A stretch of 12,636 nucleotides of DNA from the NCBI GenBank assembly GCA_013812385.1, contig JACCTM010000370.1, positions 1 through 12,636 of the forward strand, given 5' to 3'. Position 1 is the first letter of the stretch. Each line of letters starts with the position of its first letter. The notes beneath the pieces are model-generated. The model was not told the origin of the DNA and ran no database searches. It saw nothing but the letters and a program-made list of their open reading frames with translations. This stretch comes from Geodermatophilaceae bacterium. GTDB taxonomy: Bacteria > Actinomycetota > Actinomycetes > Mycobacteriales > Geodermatophilaceae. Positions 6,363 through 12,636 of this stretch are shown piece by piece. The translations under genes were made by a program, and so were the position numbers.

Positions 6363-6695
6363 ATGACGACCCAATGGGCCGGGTTCGATCCCCGAACCCA
6401 GGCCGCAGCTCAGGTTCGCCCTTCGGTACGCACTCTGCCTCCGCTGCCGCCCCTGCCTCCGCTTCCGGCCCCGTCCGCGACGCCCCCACCGCAGCTGCGA
6501 TTCCAACCAGAACCTCCGACGCCCCGGGAACTGCTCGTTCAGCGGATGGTCGGGGCTGCGTTGATGCTGGTGCTGCTGTCGATCACCGGATTCCTGTGGA
6601 ACCTCGACTGGCTCTTCCGGGTGCTGTTCACGGTGTACACGGGGCTGGTGGGGTATTGGTTCTGGGATCTGTTCGTCCGACATCCTCGGGTCTGA
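6363..6695 (+). CDS. Proline-rich small membrane protein
   Basis: A 110-aa protein of unknown function. The N-terminal half (about residues 1-62) is polar and proline-rich, with LPPLPPLPPLPAP and TPPPQ. The C-terminal half has two hydrophobic helices, about residues 66-81 (MVGAALMLVLLSITGF) and 84-103, the second aromatic-rich (WLFRVLFTVYTGLVGYWFW). It probably anchors in the membrane with a flexible proline-rich tail. The start follows a strong GGGGAGGGA site; an in-frame start at 6339 lacks this. The consecutive prolines would be slow to translate and should need EF-P. It lies between the gatA-linked membrane gene and gatB, on the same strand, with 44 and 43 bp on its flanks. No family was recognised. 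Confidence 0.75.
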   Translation: MTTQWAGFDPRTQAAAQVRPSVRTLPPLPPLPPLPAPSATPPPQLRFQPEPPTPRELLVQRMVGAALMLVLLSITGFLWNLDWLFRVLFTVYTGLVGYWFWDLFVRHPRV

Positions 6696-6738
6696 GCACC
6701 ACTGCGGACGTGCCCGCCCAAGCCGGCCTGGAGGAGCT

Positions 6739-8244
6739 GTGACGGCCACCGCTGAGATCACCGTCACTGACGTCGTTGCCAGGTACGTCCCGGTGATCGG
6801 CTTGGAGACCCACGTCGAACTCGGAACGCTGTCGAAGATGTTCTGTGGTTGTCCTACCGAGTTCGGCGCCGAGCCCAACACCCAGACCTGCCCGGTGTGT
6901 CTCGGCCTGCCCGGTGCTCTGCCGGTAGTCAACGTAAAGTCCATCGAGTCCACGATCCGGATCGGACTGGCGCTGAACTGCACGATCGCTTCGTGGTGTC
7001 GGTTCGCCCGGAAGAACTACTTCTACCCGGATATGCCCAAGGACTTCCAGATCAGTCAGTACGACGAGCCGTTGTGCACCGACGGCTACCTCGACGTCAT
7101 GGTCGACGGCGAACCCTTCCGAGTCGAGATCGAACGGGTACACCTCGAGGAGGACACCGGCAAGAGCTTGCATGTCGGAGGAGCCACCGGCCGGATCCAT
7201 GGGGCCGACCACTCGCTGGTCGACTACAACAGAGCCGGTATCCCGCTGGTCGAAATCGTCACCAAGCCGATCGCCGGGACCGGCGTACGGGCGCCAGCCG
7301 TGGCGCGCGCGTACGTGACCGAACTGCGCGAACTGCTCCGCGGGCTCAACGTCTCCGACGTACGGATGGAGCAGGGCTCGATGCGCTGTGACGTCAACAC
7401 GTCGTTGGCCCCCAAAGGTGCTGCGGCCTGGGGCACGCGCACCGAGACGAAGAACGTCAACTCGCTGCGGTCGGTGGAACGTGCGGTCCGCTCGGAGATG
7501 ATCCGCCAGTCCCAGGTGCTCGACGACGGCGGCCGGATCGTCCAGGAGACTCGGCACTTCCACGAAGACAGCTCCTCGACCACGTCGGGTCGCAGCAAGG
7601 AAGAGGCCACCGACTATCGGTACTTCCCCGAGCCCGATCTTGTCCCGGTGGCGCCGGACCCGGCCTGGGTCGAGCAGTTGCGGGCGGCGCTCCCTGACGC
7701 GCCATCGGTCCTGCGGAGTCGCCGGCAGGCCGAGCTTGGTCTGTCCGACGACGAGATGTCCTGGTTGGCCAACACCGGTGCGCTGCAGTTGTTCGCGGAG
7801 ACGGTCGCGGCCGGTGCGTCGGCTGCCGATGCCCGCAAGTGGTGGCTCGGGGATCTGACCCGCCGTGCCAACGCAGAGGACATCGAACTGGCCGAGTTGG
7901 CGATCACACCGGCGCAGGTCGCGTCCCTGGTGGGGTTGGTTGCAGACGGACGAATCAATGACCGGCTGGCCCGGCAGGTTCTGGACGGCGTGCTCGCGGG
8001 GGAGGGCGATCCGGAACAGGTTGTCGCCGCTCGGGGCTTGGCCGTGCTCAGCGACACCGCGGCGCTGGATGCCGCCGTGGACGCAGCAATTGCCGACAAC
8101 CCCGATATCGTCGCCAAGATCCAGAGTGGAAAGGTCGCGGCCGTAGGTGTGCTGCTCGGCTCGGTCATGAAGGCCACCCGCGGCCAGGCCGACGCCGCGT
8201 CGGTCAGGGCCATGATCGCCCAACGACTCGGCGTCGAACTATGA
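6739..8244 (+). CDS. gatB: Asp-tRNA(Asn)/Glu-tRNA(Gln) amidotransferase subunit B (GatB)
   Basis: The tRNA-binding kinase/amidotransferase subunit. It activates the mischarged aminoacyl side chain with ATP, then transfers ammonia delivered from GatA. The 501-aa product has the N-terminal VIGLETHVELGT, zinc ligands C36, C38, C51 and C54 (FCGCP and TCPVC), ARKNYFYPDMPKDFQISQYD, HLEEDTGKS, VDYNRAGIPLVEIVT and RTETKNVNS of the catalytic cradle. A helical and YqeY-like tail domain from roughly residue 340 binds the tRNA elbow. Length is normal. GTG 6739 is preferred because the residues before VIGLETH look native. GGAGG at 6730-6734 gives a slightly short spacing of 4 bases. The gene converges on the 790-aa gene with 25 bp between stops. 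Confidence 0.97.
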   Translation: MTATAEITVTDVVARYVPVIGLETHVELGTLSKMFCGCPTEFGAEPNTQTCPVCLGLPGALPVVNVKSIESTIRIGLALNCTIASWCRFARKNYFYPDMPKDFQISQYDEPLCTDGYLDVMVDGEPFRVEIERVHLEEDTGKSLHVGGATGRIHGADHSLVDYNRAGIPLVEIVTKPIAGTGVRAPAVARAYVTELRELLRGLNVSDVRMEQGSMRCDVNTSLAPKGAAAWGTRTETKNVNSLRSVERAVRSEMIRQSQVLDDGGRIVQETRHFHEDSSSTTSGRSKEEATDYRYFPEPDLVPVAPDPAWVEQLRAALPDAPSVLRSRRQAELGLSDDEMSWLANTGALQLFAETVAAGASAADARKWWLGDLTRRANAEDIELAELAITPAQVASLVGLVADGRINDRLARQVLDGVLAGEGDPEQVVAARGLAVLSDTAALDAAVDAAIADNPDIVAKIQSGKVAAVGVLLGSVMKATRGQADAASVRAMIAQRLGVEL

Positions 8245-8269
8245 CAGCTGCGGCACTGCGGCGACCGTC

Positions 8270-10642
8270 CTACTCTTCCGGTGCCGGAGGACCGGCGAGC
8301 ATCTCCTCATAGCCCAGATCAAGCTGCTGGAGCAGCACCGTGAGGATGTCGCCTGCGACAGTCCCATCTACCGCCGAGGCCAATTCGCCGGTTGCGGAAT
8401 CCGATGCAGTCGAGAGTTCGTAGATGCTTCGAATCTGGCCATCCTCGTCGACGAGGTCAGCGCCGAGCGCCGAGCCGTCGAGTTGCCCGGCGTCGATCAG
8501 AGCCTGCGTGAGTCCTGCGACGACCTGGTACTGACGCTCGGCGCCATCCAACATATAGCCTGGAGTATCGACGCCGAGCTGCTCCTCGACCGCGCCTGAC
8601 AACAGGGCCTCGCCGACCCCGAGCACGGCTTTGGCGGCAGGGTGGGGCACGGCCGCGGATACGGCACCGATCGCGTCGGCGCTGAACTCCTCCATCCTGC
8701 GAACGTCCTCCAGGGGGTCGGTCTCCGCCGCAACGATTCCGGCGTCTACGAGGGCGAAGAGCTGACCAATCTCGCGCCCGACTTCATACGGTGCCGCCCC
8801 CGCGGGAACTTGGGACAGCACGTCCGCTGTGTGGTCCTGCAGCGACGCGTAGAGAGTCTCGGCCGCCATGGGATCGGTGGCGACCAGGGTGGAAAATCTC
8901 AATCGCTCATCGGCGGTGGCGTAGAACGCCGGTGGTGGGCCGTCACGAGGCGGAGACAGCGGACTACCGAACTCATCGAAGTAGGTAGCCATGAGGCCGC
9001 CGAGTTCTTGTGAGATCAGCGGATTCACCTGGCCAAGGGCGCTGTCCTGCGGGTCACCACCGCCGACCCGATCCATGAGCCTCTCGTATGTTTCCGGGTC
9101 CGAGGTCAGGTGGGCCACCAGGTCTGACATGCCTCGTGTGGCACGCTCCTGCTCGGCCGCGGTGCCGTCGTGGTTGTCGGTGAGCACTTTGGTGATGCCG
9201 GCGGCCGCCTGTCCGTCATCTGACCAGGCGAAGCTGTAGATGTCCGCGAAGAACGTCACTGGGTCGTACTCGCCGGGCATGTCCTCGTCAAGGATCAAGT
9301 CATAGCTGGCCTCGTCATTTCGAGCTATAACGCTCAGGAACGACCGCCCGGTCGAGTCCACTTCCGCCACAATGCCTTCCGCGATGTCCTCGGTGAAGAG
9401 GAAGCCGGCATCGTTACCGATCTGGGCGAGATTCTGGGTCGCCATCGCGAGCTGGTGGCTCAGTCCGGTGCCCGCTTCGACGGACGAGGATTCGAGAAAG
9501 GCCCCTAAGTCGACCAACGTTTCGAAGTCGCTGCCGCCCCCGATCGCCGGTGGACTCGTCGGTGATGTCGGCGGCCCGATGTAGGCCTCGTTGCCGTCGA
9601 GTACATCGCGGACCCAAGTCGGCAGCCGTGCGTACCCGCCGCCGCCTGTTCCGCTGCGCGAAAGAACGAGCATGCCATTCGCTGAAGCCGCCGTCAGGGC
9701 GGTGACGAGTGCGGGGTCCAGCTCCGGGCTCACACTGGGCGTACGGGTCGATGGACCGTCGGTAGGGCCGCCGGAAGCCGGATCGCTCCTCATGTACTCG
9801 AACGAGTTCCGGGTCAGGAATCCCGGTACCTCGGTGATGCGTTTTCCCACCCCTGCATAGAAAGCTTCTAGGAAGGCAATCTCCTCGGCAGTGAGTTCGA
9901 ATCCGTAGCCGGCACGCTGCACGATCAGCGCGACTGCGGTAACGGCATTCACAAGGACCTGCGGACTCGCTAGGCCGTTCAGCGCCGCGATCACGTTTCC
10001 GGCGGCCGCCTCCCCGTCGTATGCTCCGGTGACCGGTGTTGTGCCCAATTCGGGCCACATCGTCATGCCACCCCAGCCGAGGTAGGCCGTGATCAGCGCC
10101 AGATTCGGCGCGGTCGGTCCCTCACGGAACATTCGGGCTTTTTCAGTGACCTGAACCTGGAACTGCTCCCACAATCGCTGCCCTTCGGCGATGTACAGCT
10201 GGAGTTCCGCCTGGCGCGCTGCGCTGATCGCCAGGCGCCGTTGGTCGTACATGCGCTCGGCCATCTCAGGCTCGGCATTGGCAAGTCCAACTGGTGGTGG
10301 GACGCCAAAGTCGGTCTCTTCGGCGGCCTTCCAACGGGCGATCAGGCCGTCGCGCGCGAGGACAAAGTCTTCGACATCGTTGGCCCAGGCGCTACTCACG
10401 CCATACCCATACTCGGTGGCCTCGACCGCAGCTTCCAATAAACCGGCGTTTGCCCCGATCTGCGCGGCGACCGCGGTGGAGATGACCTCGGAAAAGGACG
10501 ATGCGACCTTGCCGAGCACAAAATCCACATTGCCCCCGTGCCCGAGCAACGTGCCGCTGATCGAGCGCAATGCCTCGGCACTCCACCGAATTTTGACGGG
10601 GTCGGCGTTGGTGTCGGTCGGATCGAAGTCGAAATCGGTCAT
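8270..10642 (-). CDS. Large DUF6571-like protein, possible type VII secretion-linked substrate
   Basis: A 790-aa, mostly helical protein of unknown function. ATG 10642 is chosen because GAGGGG lies 6 bases upstream (10649-10654); an earlier in-frame start at 10720 lacks this. There is no signal peptide or lipobox. Residues about 15-130 look like a WXG100/LXG-type helical hairpin (IRWSAEALRSISG, AWANDVEDFVLARDGLIARW), followed by a Gln/Glu-rich helix (about 140-180). Then come LTAEEIAFLEAFY, a Pro/Ser/Gly linker (about 285-312), a second linker (about 350-368), and repeated helical segments containing DPETYERLM, ATDPMAAETLYASL and an Ala-rich stretch (AIGAVSAAVPHPAAKAVLG). This plan recalls actinobacterial DUF6571-type proteins, a resemblance recalled and not searched. 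No toxin catalytic motif is evident at the C-terminus. Sampled lines run near 60 percent GC. Confidence 0.75.
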   Translation of the reverse strand: MTDFDFDPTDTNADPVKIRWSAEALRSISGTLLGHGGNVDFVLGKVASSFSEVISTAVAAQIGANAGLLEAAVEATEYGYGVSSAWANDVEDFVLARDGLIARWKAAEETDFGVPPPVGLANAEPEMAERMYDQRRLAISAARQAELQLYIAEGQRLWEQFQVQVTEKARMFREGPTAPNLALITAYLGWGGMTMWPELGTTPVTGAYDGEAAAGNVIAALNGLASPQVLVNAVTAVALIVQRAGYGFELTAEEIAFLEAFYAGVGKRITEVPGFLTRNSFEYMRSDPASGGPTDGPSTRTPSVSPELDPALVTALTAASANGMLVLSRSGTGGGGYARLPTWVRDVLDGNEAYIGPPTSPTSPPAIGGGSDFETLVDLGAFLESSSVEAGTGLSHQLAMATQNLAQIGNDAGFLFTEDIAEGIVAEVDSTGRSFLSVIARNDEASYDLILDEDMPGEYDPVTFFADIYSFAWSDDGQAAAGITKVLTDNHDGTAAEQERATRGMSDLVAHLTSDPETYERLMDRVGGGDPQDSALGQVNPLISQELGGLMATYFDEFGSPLSPPRDGPPPAFYATADERLRFSTLVATDPMAAETLYASLQDHTADVLSQVPAGAAPYEVGREIGQLFALVDAGIVAAETDPLEDVRRMEEFSADAIGAVSAAVPHPAAKAVLGVGEALLSGAVEEQLGVDTPGYMLDGAERQYQVVAGLTQALIDAGQLDGSALGADLVDEDGQIRSIYELSTASDSATGELASAVDGTVAGDILTVLLQQLDLGYEEMLAGPPAPEE

Positions 10643-10818
10643 CGAAATCCCCTCGCACGGGCGGCCCAGCTCATGGAGGGACGGTAGGTCGGCCGGCATC
10701 CCGCGGCGGGCGTTGTCCACAGGCTCGCCAGCGCATCAGCCGAGGGTGTGGATGACAGGCCGGTCGAGGCGCTCCGCGCTTAGAGTCGGCGAAGTGGCGG
10801 GCTCGAGGAAGGGAACAC
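10643..10818. promoter_or_regulatory. Divergent promoter region with two DnaA-box-like sites
   Basis: This 176-bp gap must hold the promoters of both the 790-aa gene (minus) and the 105-aa gene (plus). It contains TTGTCCACA at 10713-10721, identical to a strong actinobacterial DnaA box, and TGTGGATGA at 10747-10755, whose complement TCATCCACA is a one-mismatch box. The two face each other across 25 bp. GAGGGG (10649-10654) and AGGAAGGG (10806-10813) are the ribosome binding sites for the two genes. No clear -35/-10 pair was identified. Confidence 0.45.
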
Positions 10819-11136
10819 ATGTGTGACGAGGACGGACTCGGTGTCGACACGTGCGGTGCCGATCAGGCAGGGGTCGAGGCCGCAACTTTGGCCGAGCGCT
10901 ACACCTCGATAGGCACGGACTTCCAGCTCGGAATGACACACCTGAGGGAGGCCAGCACCCTGGAGATGGCGGTGATGACCGGCGCCATGGATTACGCGGC
11001 CACTGTCATCGAACACTTGACCCGGCTACAGGAATTCACCGGCGCCCTCGGCGAGAGCGCGCAGCAGGCGGCTGCCGCGGCTCGGCAGGCCGACTATCAG
11101 ATCGGTACAGGCTTGGGGAGCGTCTACGCGGCCTGA
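10819..11136 (+). CDS. Small helical protein resembling EspC/WXG100-type ESX substrates
   Basis: A 105-aa, predominantly helical, Ala-rich protein without a signal peptide or membrane segment. The order GVDTCGADQAGVEAATLAER, then LGMTHLREA, then YAATVIEHLTRLQEF, then ALGESAQQAAAAARQADYQ resembles the small EspC-like (DUF2580) branch of type VII secretion proteins, which end in an Ala-rich helix with a conserved Asp and Tyr. A strict WxG turn is absent, so this is a resemblance and not a firm family call. A good AGGAAGGG site precedes ATG 10819. It is divergent from the 790-aa gene, suggesting a jointly controlled pair. It converges on the lipoprotein gene with 18 bp between stops. Cys2 and Cys12 are unusual for this class. 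No ESX core gene lies in the window. Confidence 0.6.
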   Translation: MCDEDGLGVDTCGADQAGVEAATLAERYTSIGTDFQLGMTHLREASTLEMAVMTGAMDYAATVIEHLTRLQEFTGALGESAQQAAAAARQADYQIGTGLGSVYAA

Positions 11137-11154
11137 AAGGGTCGGCCTGTGGAG

Positions 11155-12351
11155 TCAGGAGGTGCCCCCACCGCCGCCGCCGATCGGGGGCGACAGGATG
11201 CGCAGCACCCGATCGTCGTCCTCGGTCGGCGTCCCGACGCCGTCCCGGTTGCTGGTCGTCGCCCACAGCGCTCCCTCGGCGTCGAAGACGAGCGTGCGCA
11301 GTCGGCCGTACGTGGACGTCAAGAACTCCTGCAGCTCACCGAGTGCGGCGTACTGCGCGTCCAGCTGACTCACGTAGATGCGCTGACCATCGAGCGCCGA
11401 CAGTGCGATCGAACCGCCGGCCAGAGCGCAGCCACCGAGACCGTCACCCGGGGGGTCGATCTCCAAGATCGGATCGATGGCGCCGGAGTCGGCTCGCGGC
11501 CAGCCGTACTCCCCCTCCTCGACCAAGACGTTCACCTCGTCGGGGTCGCCGTCGATCACATCGGTCCCGAACAGTTGCCCATCCGGGCCCAGGCACAGTG
11601 CGGTGACGTTGCTGTGGCCGCGGGTGAGGATTGCCTCTGGCCCGGCGGGCTCGCCGAAGATGTCGATTCGCAGCACCTTTCCGGCGAGACTCTGTTCGTC
11701 CTCGGCCAGCTCAGGGACGCCGGTGTCTCCCGTTCCGACGTACAGCGCGCCGTCGACGCCAAAGATGAGCGCACCGCCGTTGTGCATGGCGCCCTTGGGA
11801 ATTCCGGTGAACACCGGGTTGGGGGAACCCCCGATCGGGAACTTCACCACCCGGTTGTCCTCCGGGGTGGTGAGGTAGGCATAGAGCAGCTGATCCTGGT
11901 CGTAGGTCGGTGACAGCGCCAGGCCCAGCAGACCACCGTCGCCGGTCACATCCAGGCCGGGCACCACCATGAGCTGCAACGGTGGCGAGGCATCCGGGAA
12001 GACCTGCAGAATGCGCCCGGTGTTTCGCTCGCCGACCAGTGCACTGCCGTCTGTGAGCAGGACGAGCCCGGTCGGTAGTGACAACCCGGTCGCTACGACG
12101 CTGGAATCCCCGCCCTCACCGTCGGGTCCGGGTTCGCCCGGAGGTACCTGATCGGGGTTTGGACCCTGTGGGGGCGCCACGACCGGTGGCGGTCCCTCTG
12201 GCTTGACGACCCAGGCCCCGGCCGGGCTGTAACCACCCGAACAACCGGTCAGCAGCAGAATGCCCAGGGCGCTCACGGCTAGGGCTCGTCTGATCCACGG
12301 CGCAGGACCCAAGGCAGTCCAACGAGCACGCCGGCTGGGACAGGTCACCAC
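11155..12351 (-). CDS. LppZ-like lipoprotein with glucose/sorbosone dehydrogenase-type propeller
   Basis: An exported lipoprotein of 398 aa. Residues about 18-37 form a signal peptide with lipobox LLTGC (lipidated C37). A Pro/Gly-rich linker (about 40-85) precedes a six-bladed propeller of the glucose/sorbosone dehydrogenase family: DGGLLGLALSPTY, HNGGALIFGVDGALYVGTGD with candidate catalytic H190, GKVLRIDIFG and EEGEYGWPRA. The protein ends in a Gly-rich tail. Family members oxidise sugars with PQQ, but many actinobacterial paralogues have no known substrate. M. tuberculosis LppZ (Rv3006) lies near gatB as here. The gene carries two GTG codons in tandem (12351, 12348); TAGGCT at 12360-12355 ends 6 bases before the second, which suits a leaderless start there. 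A shorter start at an internal TTG (residue 14) is also possible. Confidence 0.85.
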   Translation of the reverse strand: MVTCPSRRARWTALGPAPWIRRALAVSALGILLLTGCSGGYSPAGAWVVKPEGPPPVVAPPQGPNPDQVPPGEPGPDGEGGDSSVVATGLSLPTGLVLLTDGSALVGERNTGRILQVFPDASPPLQLMVVPGLDVTGDGGLLGLALSPTYDQDQLLYAYLTTPEDNRVVKFPIGGSPNPVFTGIPKGAMHNGGALIFGVDGALYVGTGDTGVPELAEDEQSLAGKVLRIDIFGEPAGPEAILTRGHSNVTALCLGPDGQLFGTDVIDGDPDEVNVLVEEGEYGWPRADSGAIDPILEIDPPGDGLGGCALAGGSIALSALDGQRIYVSQLDAQYAALGELQEFLTSTYGRLRTLVFDAEGALWATTSNRDGVGTPTEDDDRVLRILSPPIGGGGGGTS

Positions 12352-12423
12352 AGCAGCCTAGGTAAGTGCCCCGTTGCAGGCGTGTGAAGTGTGGCCCGAA
12401 GGAGCGGCCACTTTAGGCTGCTG
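12351..12423. promoter_or_regulatory. Mirror-image divergent -10 elements in a perfect 10-bp inverted repeat
   Basis: CAGCAGCCTA at 12351-12360 is the exact complement of TAGGCTGCTG at 12414-12423, separated by 53 bp. Each arm carries TAGGCT, a TANNNT -10 hexamer pointing outward: 3-6 bases before the tandem GTG starts of the lipoprotein gene and 8 bases before GTG 12428 of the dehydrogenase gene. Bases just upstream of each hexamer are also similar (CACTTACC and CACTT). -35 boxes are not obvious. The region is probably a pair of divergent, leaderless or near-leaderless promoters. Confidence 0.5.
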
Positions 12424-12427
12424 GATC

Positions 12428-12636
12428 GTGACACTCGAGGTGCTCCTACCCAGCGATCGCGCGGCACAGCTGCTGGCCGATCTTCCTGATCTGCGTTGCC
12501 ACGTGTATGCGGGAACGGGTGAGGTCACGGACGAGGGGCGCAACTCAACAGTGTGGGTGCCGCCGTTCCTGGCCTCACTGGATGTCGCCGGCGTGCTTGC
12601 CCAGCTGCCCCGGCTCGAGGTGATCCAGCTACTCAG
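12428..12636 (+). CDS. D-2-hydroxyacid dehydrogenase family protein, N-terminal part (partial)
   Basis: Only the first 69 codons are present; the gene runs off the window. After GTG 12428 the protein begins VTLEVLLPSDRAAQLLADLP and continues with VWVPPFLASLDVAGVLAQL and PRLEVIQLL. This is the typical first half of the substrate/catalytic domain of actinobacterial NAD-dependent 2-hydroxyacid dehydrogenases (phosphoglycerate/glyoxylate-reductase superfamily), whose next residues usually include an AGVE-type turn. The NAD-binding domain and the Arg-Glu-His catalytic residues lie outside the window, so the substrate cannot be named. TAGGCT lies 8 bases upstream of the GTG and no ribosome binding site is seen, which suits a short-leader or leaderless transcript. 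It is divergent from the lipoprotein gene. Confidence 0.7.
   Translation, partial: MTLEVLLPSDRAAQLLADLPDLRCHVYAGTGEVTDEGRNSTVWVPPFLASLDVAGVLAQLPRLEVIQLL

Noticed and set aside
6628..8223. 531-aa open frame antisense to gatB
   Set aside because: A GC-bias shadow: low complexity, no recognisable motif, and it runs through the promoter side of gatB. The sense frame is clearly GatB.
8245..8269. Insertion boundary or attachment site next to the gatB end
   Set aside because: No tRNA gene, direct repeat, inverted repeat or integrase was seen at either edge of the 8270-11136 block, so the insertion idea rests only on gene order and weak GC contrast.
10643..10720. Longer start (10720) for the 790-aa gene
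   Set aside because: It would make the N-terminal extension run through a good GAGGGG ribosome binding site that is ideally placed for ATG 10642, and would overlap a DnaA-box-like site.
10810..11136. 105-aa gene as an antitoxin or immunity protein for the 790-aa protein
   Set aside because: It is divergent, not downstream, and looks like a small EspC-type helical protein. The large protein shows no toxin motif at its C-terminus.

Overview
The window is high-GC actinobacterial chromosome. The strongest organism clue is gene order. A B12-independent methionine synthase-like gene, ligA, an ACT-domain gene on the opposite strand, gatC, gatA, gatB and an LppZ-like lipoprotein gene follow the same series as Mycobacterium tuberculosis Rv3015c to Rv3006 (recalled, not searched). 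pfkA, which lies between gatA and gatB in M. tuberculosis, is absent here. GTG starts, possible leaderless promoters and an LPXTG-like tail also fit Actinobacteria. The genus cannot be fixed by eye.

Layout. Bases 2-223 are the 3' end of a 5'-nucleotidase-type surface protein ending in a variant cell-wall sorting signal. Bases 243-1238 hold a MetE-like protein with no standard start codon at its expected N-terminus. Bases 1305-3413 are NAD-dependent DNA ligase ligA. It converges, 15 bp apart, on an ACT-domain protein (minus strand, 3429-4106). From a leader at about 4220-4316 runs a plus-strand operon: gatC, gatA, a 61-aa membrane protein, a 110-aa proline-rich membrane protein, and gatB (4317-8244). 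These supply the tRNA-dependent amidotransferase that makes Gln-tRNA(Gln) and/or Asn-tRNA(Asn). The two small membrane genes sit where pfkA is found in mycobacteria.

Bases 8270-11136 look like an accessory insertion. A 790-aa minus-strand protein without a signal peptide (resembling the large actinobacterial DUF6571-type proteins) is divergent from a 105-aa helical protein resembling the EspC/WXG100 group of type VII secretion substrates. Their 176-bp shared promoter region carries two facing DnaA-box-like sites. The core order then resumes with an LppZ-like PQQ/sorbosone-dehydrogenase-fold lipoprotein (minus, 11155-12351), divergent from a 2-hydroxyacid dehydrogenase cut by the window end.

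The most notable observations are a perfect 14-bp tandem duplication over the gatC start, which creates a five-codon minicistron ending in an ATGA overlap with gatC; the 790-aa/105-aa divergent pair as a candidate uncharacterised type VII-linked module; a mirror-image pair of -10 elements between the lipoprotein and dehydrogenase genes; and the start-less methionine synthase-like gene just after an all-frame stop cluster. No tRNA, rRNA, CRISPR array, insertion sequence or integrase was seen.
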